Assembly: GCA_003151315.1 (NCBI GenBank)
Contig: PLXF01000111.1
Span: forward strand, 1-6,511
DNA from: Parachlamydiales bacterium
GTDB taxonomy: Bacteria > Chlamydiota > Chlamydiia > Chlamydiales > SM23-39
Reading direction: 5' to 3'
Length of the DNA stretch: 6,511 nt
The stretch's first letter is position 1. Each line of letters opens with the position of its first letter. The notes beneath the pieces were generated by a model. The model was not told the DNA's origin and did not search any database. It worked only from the letters and a program-made list of their open reading frames with translations. The position numbers were made by a program, and so were the translations under genes. Below, one piece after another: positions 6,077 through 6,511 of this stretch.

Positions 6077-6447
6077 AAACACAACCTAAAATCAAGCCAT
6101 CCTCTCTAGATAATACGCTCCGAATAACTGACTCTATTCTATCCCAATTCACAAGCAACGCACTCAAAACCGAACATTTTGGGGCGGGGTTCCTAAATGG
6201 AGTGCAGTTCGAAGTAGACATTAGAAAAATCAGGCGCAAAGGGCAAAATCTAACTCGGGCCACAAGTACGGCGCTGAAAATATTCCTCGAATGGAACGAG
6301 GTCTGGCCCCTCAACAATTCAATCCAAAAACAGGCCAAATGGAAAGTATGGAATTGCATCACACTCCCTCCACAGAGAGAAGGCGGCCTTTTCAACTTCA
6401 TAGAGGTATGGCCGAAGGAACACGCTGAACTAGACCCAATAAGATAT
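6062..6447 (+). repeat. Direct repeat R2 (386 bp), partner of R1
   Basis: Copy of 4585-4970 at an offset of 1477 bases, in the same orientation and without gaps. Of the 11 mismatches, three lie in the former C tract and two in the last ten bases. Homologous recombination between R1 and R2 would delete or duplicate immunity genes 2 and 3 together with one cassette. Confidence 0.95.
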
Positions 6448-6498
6448 ACTACAATCGGCCAAGAACTTGAAATTTTCAGCAGCGTCAAAGTACCCTAG
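6132..6498 (+). pseudogene. Headless LHH toxin-tip cassette 2, with nonsense and frameshift damage and a replaced 3' end
   Basis: The homologue of cassette 1. In the toxin frame the conserved Trp of the R-(Y/H)-W-K-N motif is changed to TAG at 6222-6224, and the GTG start candidate of cassette 1 is GTT here. After the Leu-His-His codons the same one-base frameshift is present: CTCCCTCCAC has one base more than needed to read TPSQREGG, which matches IPSQKDGG in the intact toxin. The second frame continues through VWPKEHAELDP but from about 6448 departs from both other copies (ending TTIGQELEIFSSVKVP) until TAG at 6496-6498. No immunity gene starts before the window end. This is almost certainly not a working toxin; it is a decayed donor cassette or recombination remnant. 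Confidence 0.78.
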
Positions 6499-6511
6499 AA
6501 TCTTTCGATCG

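Noticed and set aside
4585..6447. R1 and R2 as terminal repeats of a transposon, or as CRISPR-like repeats
   Set aside because: They are protein-coding in origin, in direct orientation, only two in number and far too long for CRISPR. No transposase or integrase is encoded between them.

Overview
This window looks like an accessory toxin/immunity island next to a short run of housekeeping-type genes, in a Gram-negative, probably host-associated bacterium. The first gene ends like an outer-membrane beta-barrel (alternating residues, terminal Phe). Together with the style of the secreted toxin N-terminus, this reminds me of environmental Chlamydiae (Waddlia, Parachlamydia, Criblamydia type). That assignment is recollection and inference; no marker gene here proves it.

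Bases 1-2253 hold a tightly packed rightward run: the 3' end of an outer-membrane protein gene, a CCA-adding enzyme/poly(A) polymerase family gene that overlaps it by one base (TAATG), and a Fic-domain gene that starts on TTG inside the end of the nucleotidyltransferase gene. This part is C-rich on the coding strand. The Fic protein has an intact AMPylation motif, lacks a recognisable inhibitory Glu, and stops about 100 residues early. Its last codons lie in one arm of a 12-bp inverted repeat (2232-2243 / 2412-2423) that brackets a gene-free segment with a terminator-like hairpin. An AT-rich stretch (about 2424-2518) then leads into the toxin gene.

Bases 2519-4599 hold an apparently intact polymorphic-toxin pair: a 521-residue protein (signal peptide, basic stretch plus strong membrane segment, low-complexity linker, C-terminal LHH-type HNH/Endo VII nuclease module) and, overlapping it, a ~170-residue presumed immunity protein of a family I do not recognise.

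Bases 4585-6511 hold a storage area. A 386-bp direct repeat (R1 4585-4970, R2 6062-6447; 11 mismatches, no gaps) carries a headless copy of the nuclease module. R1 is frameshifted at a run of ten C's directly after the Leu-His-His codons; nine C's would restore a perfect match to the intact toxin C-terminus, so this may be a slippage switch. R2 has the same frameshift, an in-frame TAG, and a foreign 3' end. Between the repeats lie two more full-length, diverged copies of the immunity gene in tandem. The immunity paralogues are only about half identical while the cassettes are 97% identical, so cassettes and immunity genes have had separate histories.

Proposed working picture (inference): the intact toxin is exported and attacks nucleic acid in competitors or in the host; immunity protein 1 protects the producer; immunity proteins 2 and 3 give extra protection; and the headless cassettes are donors for swapping the toxin tip, through a conserved seam at the start of the module.
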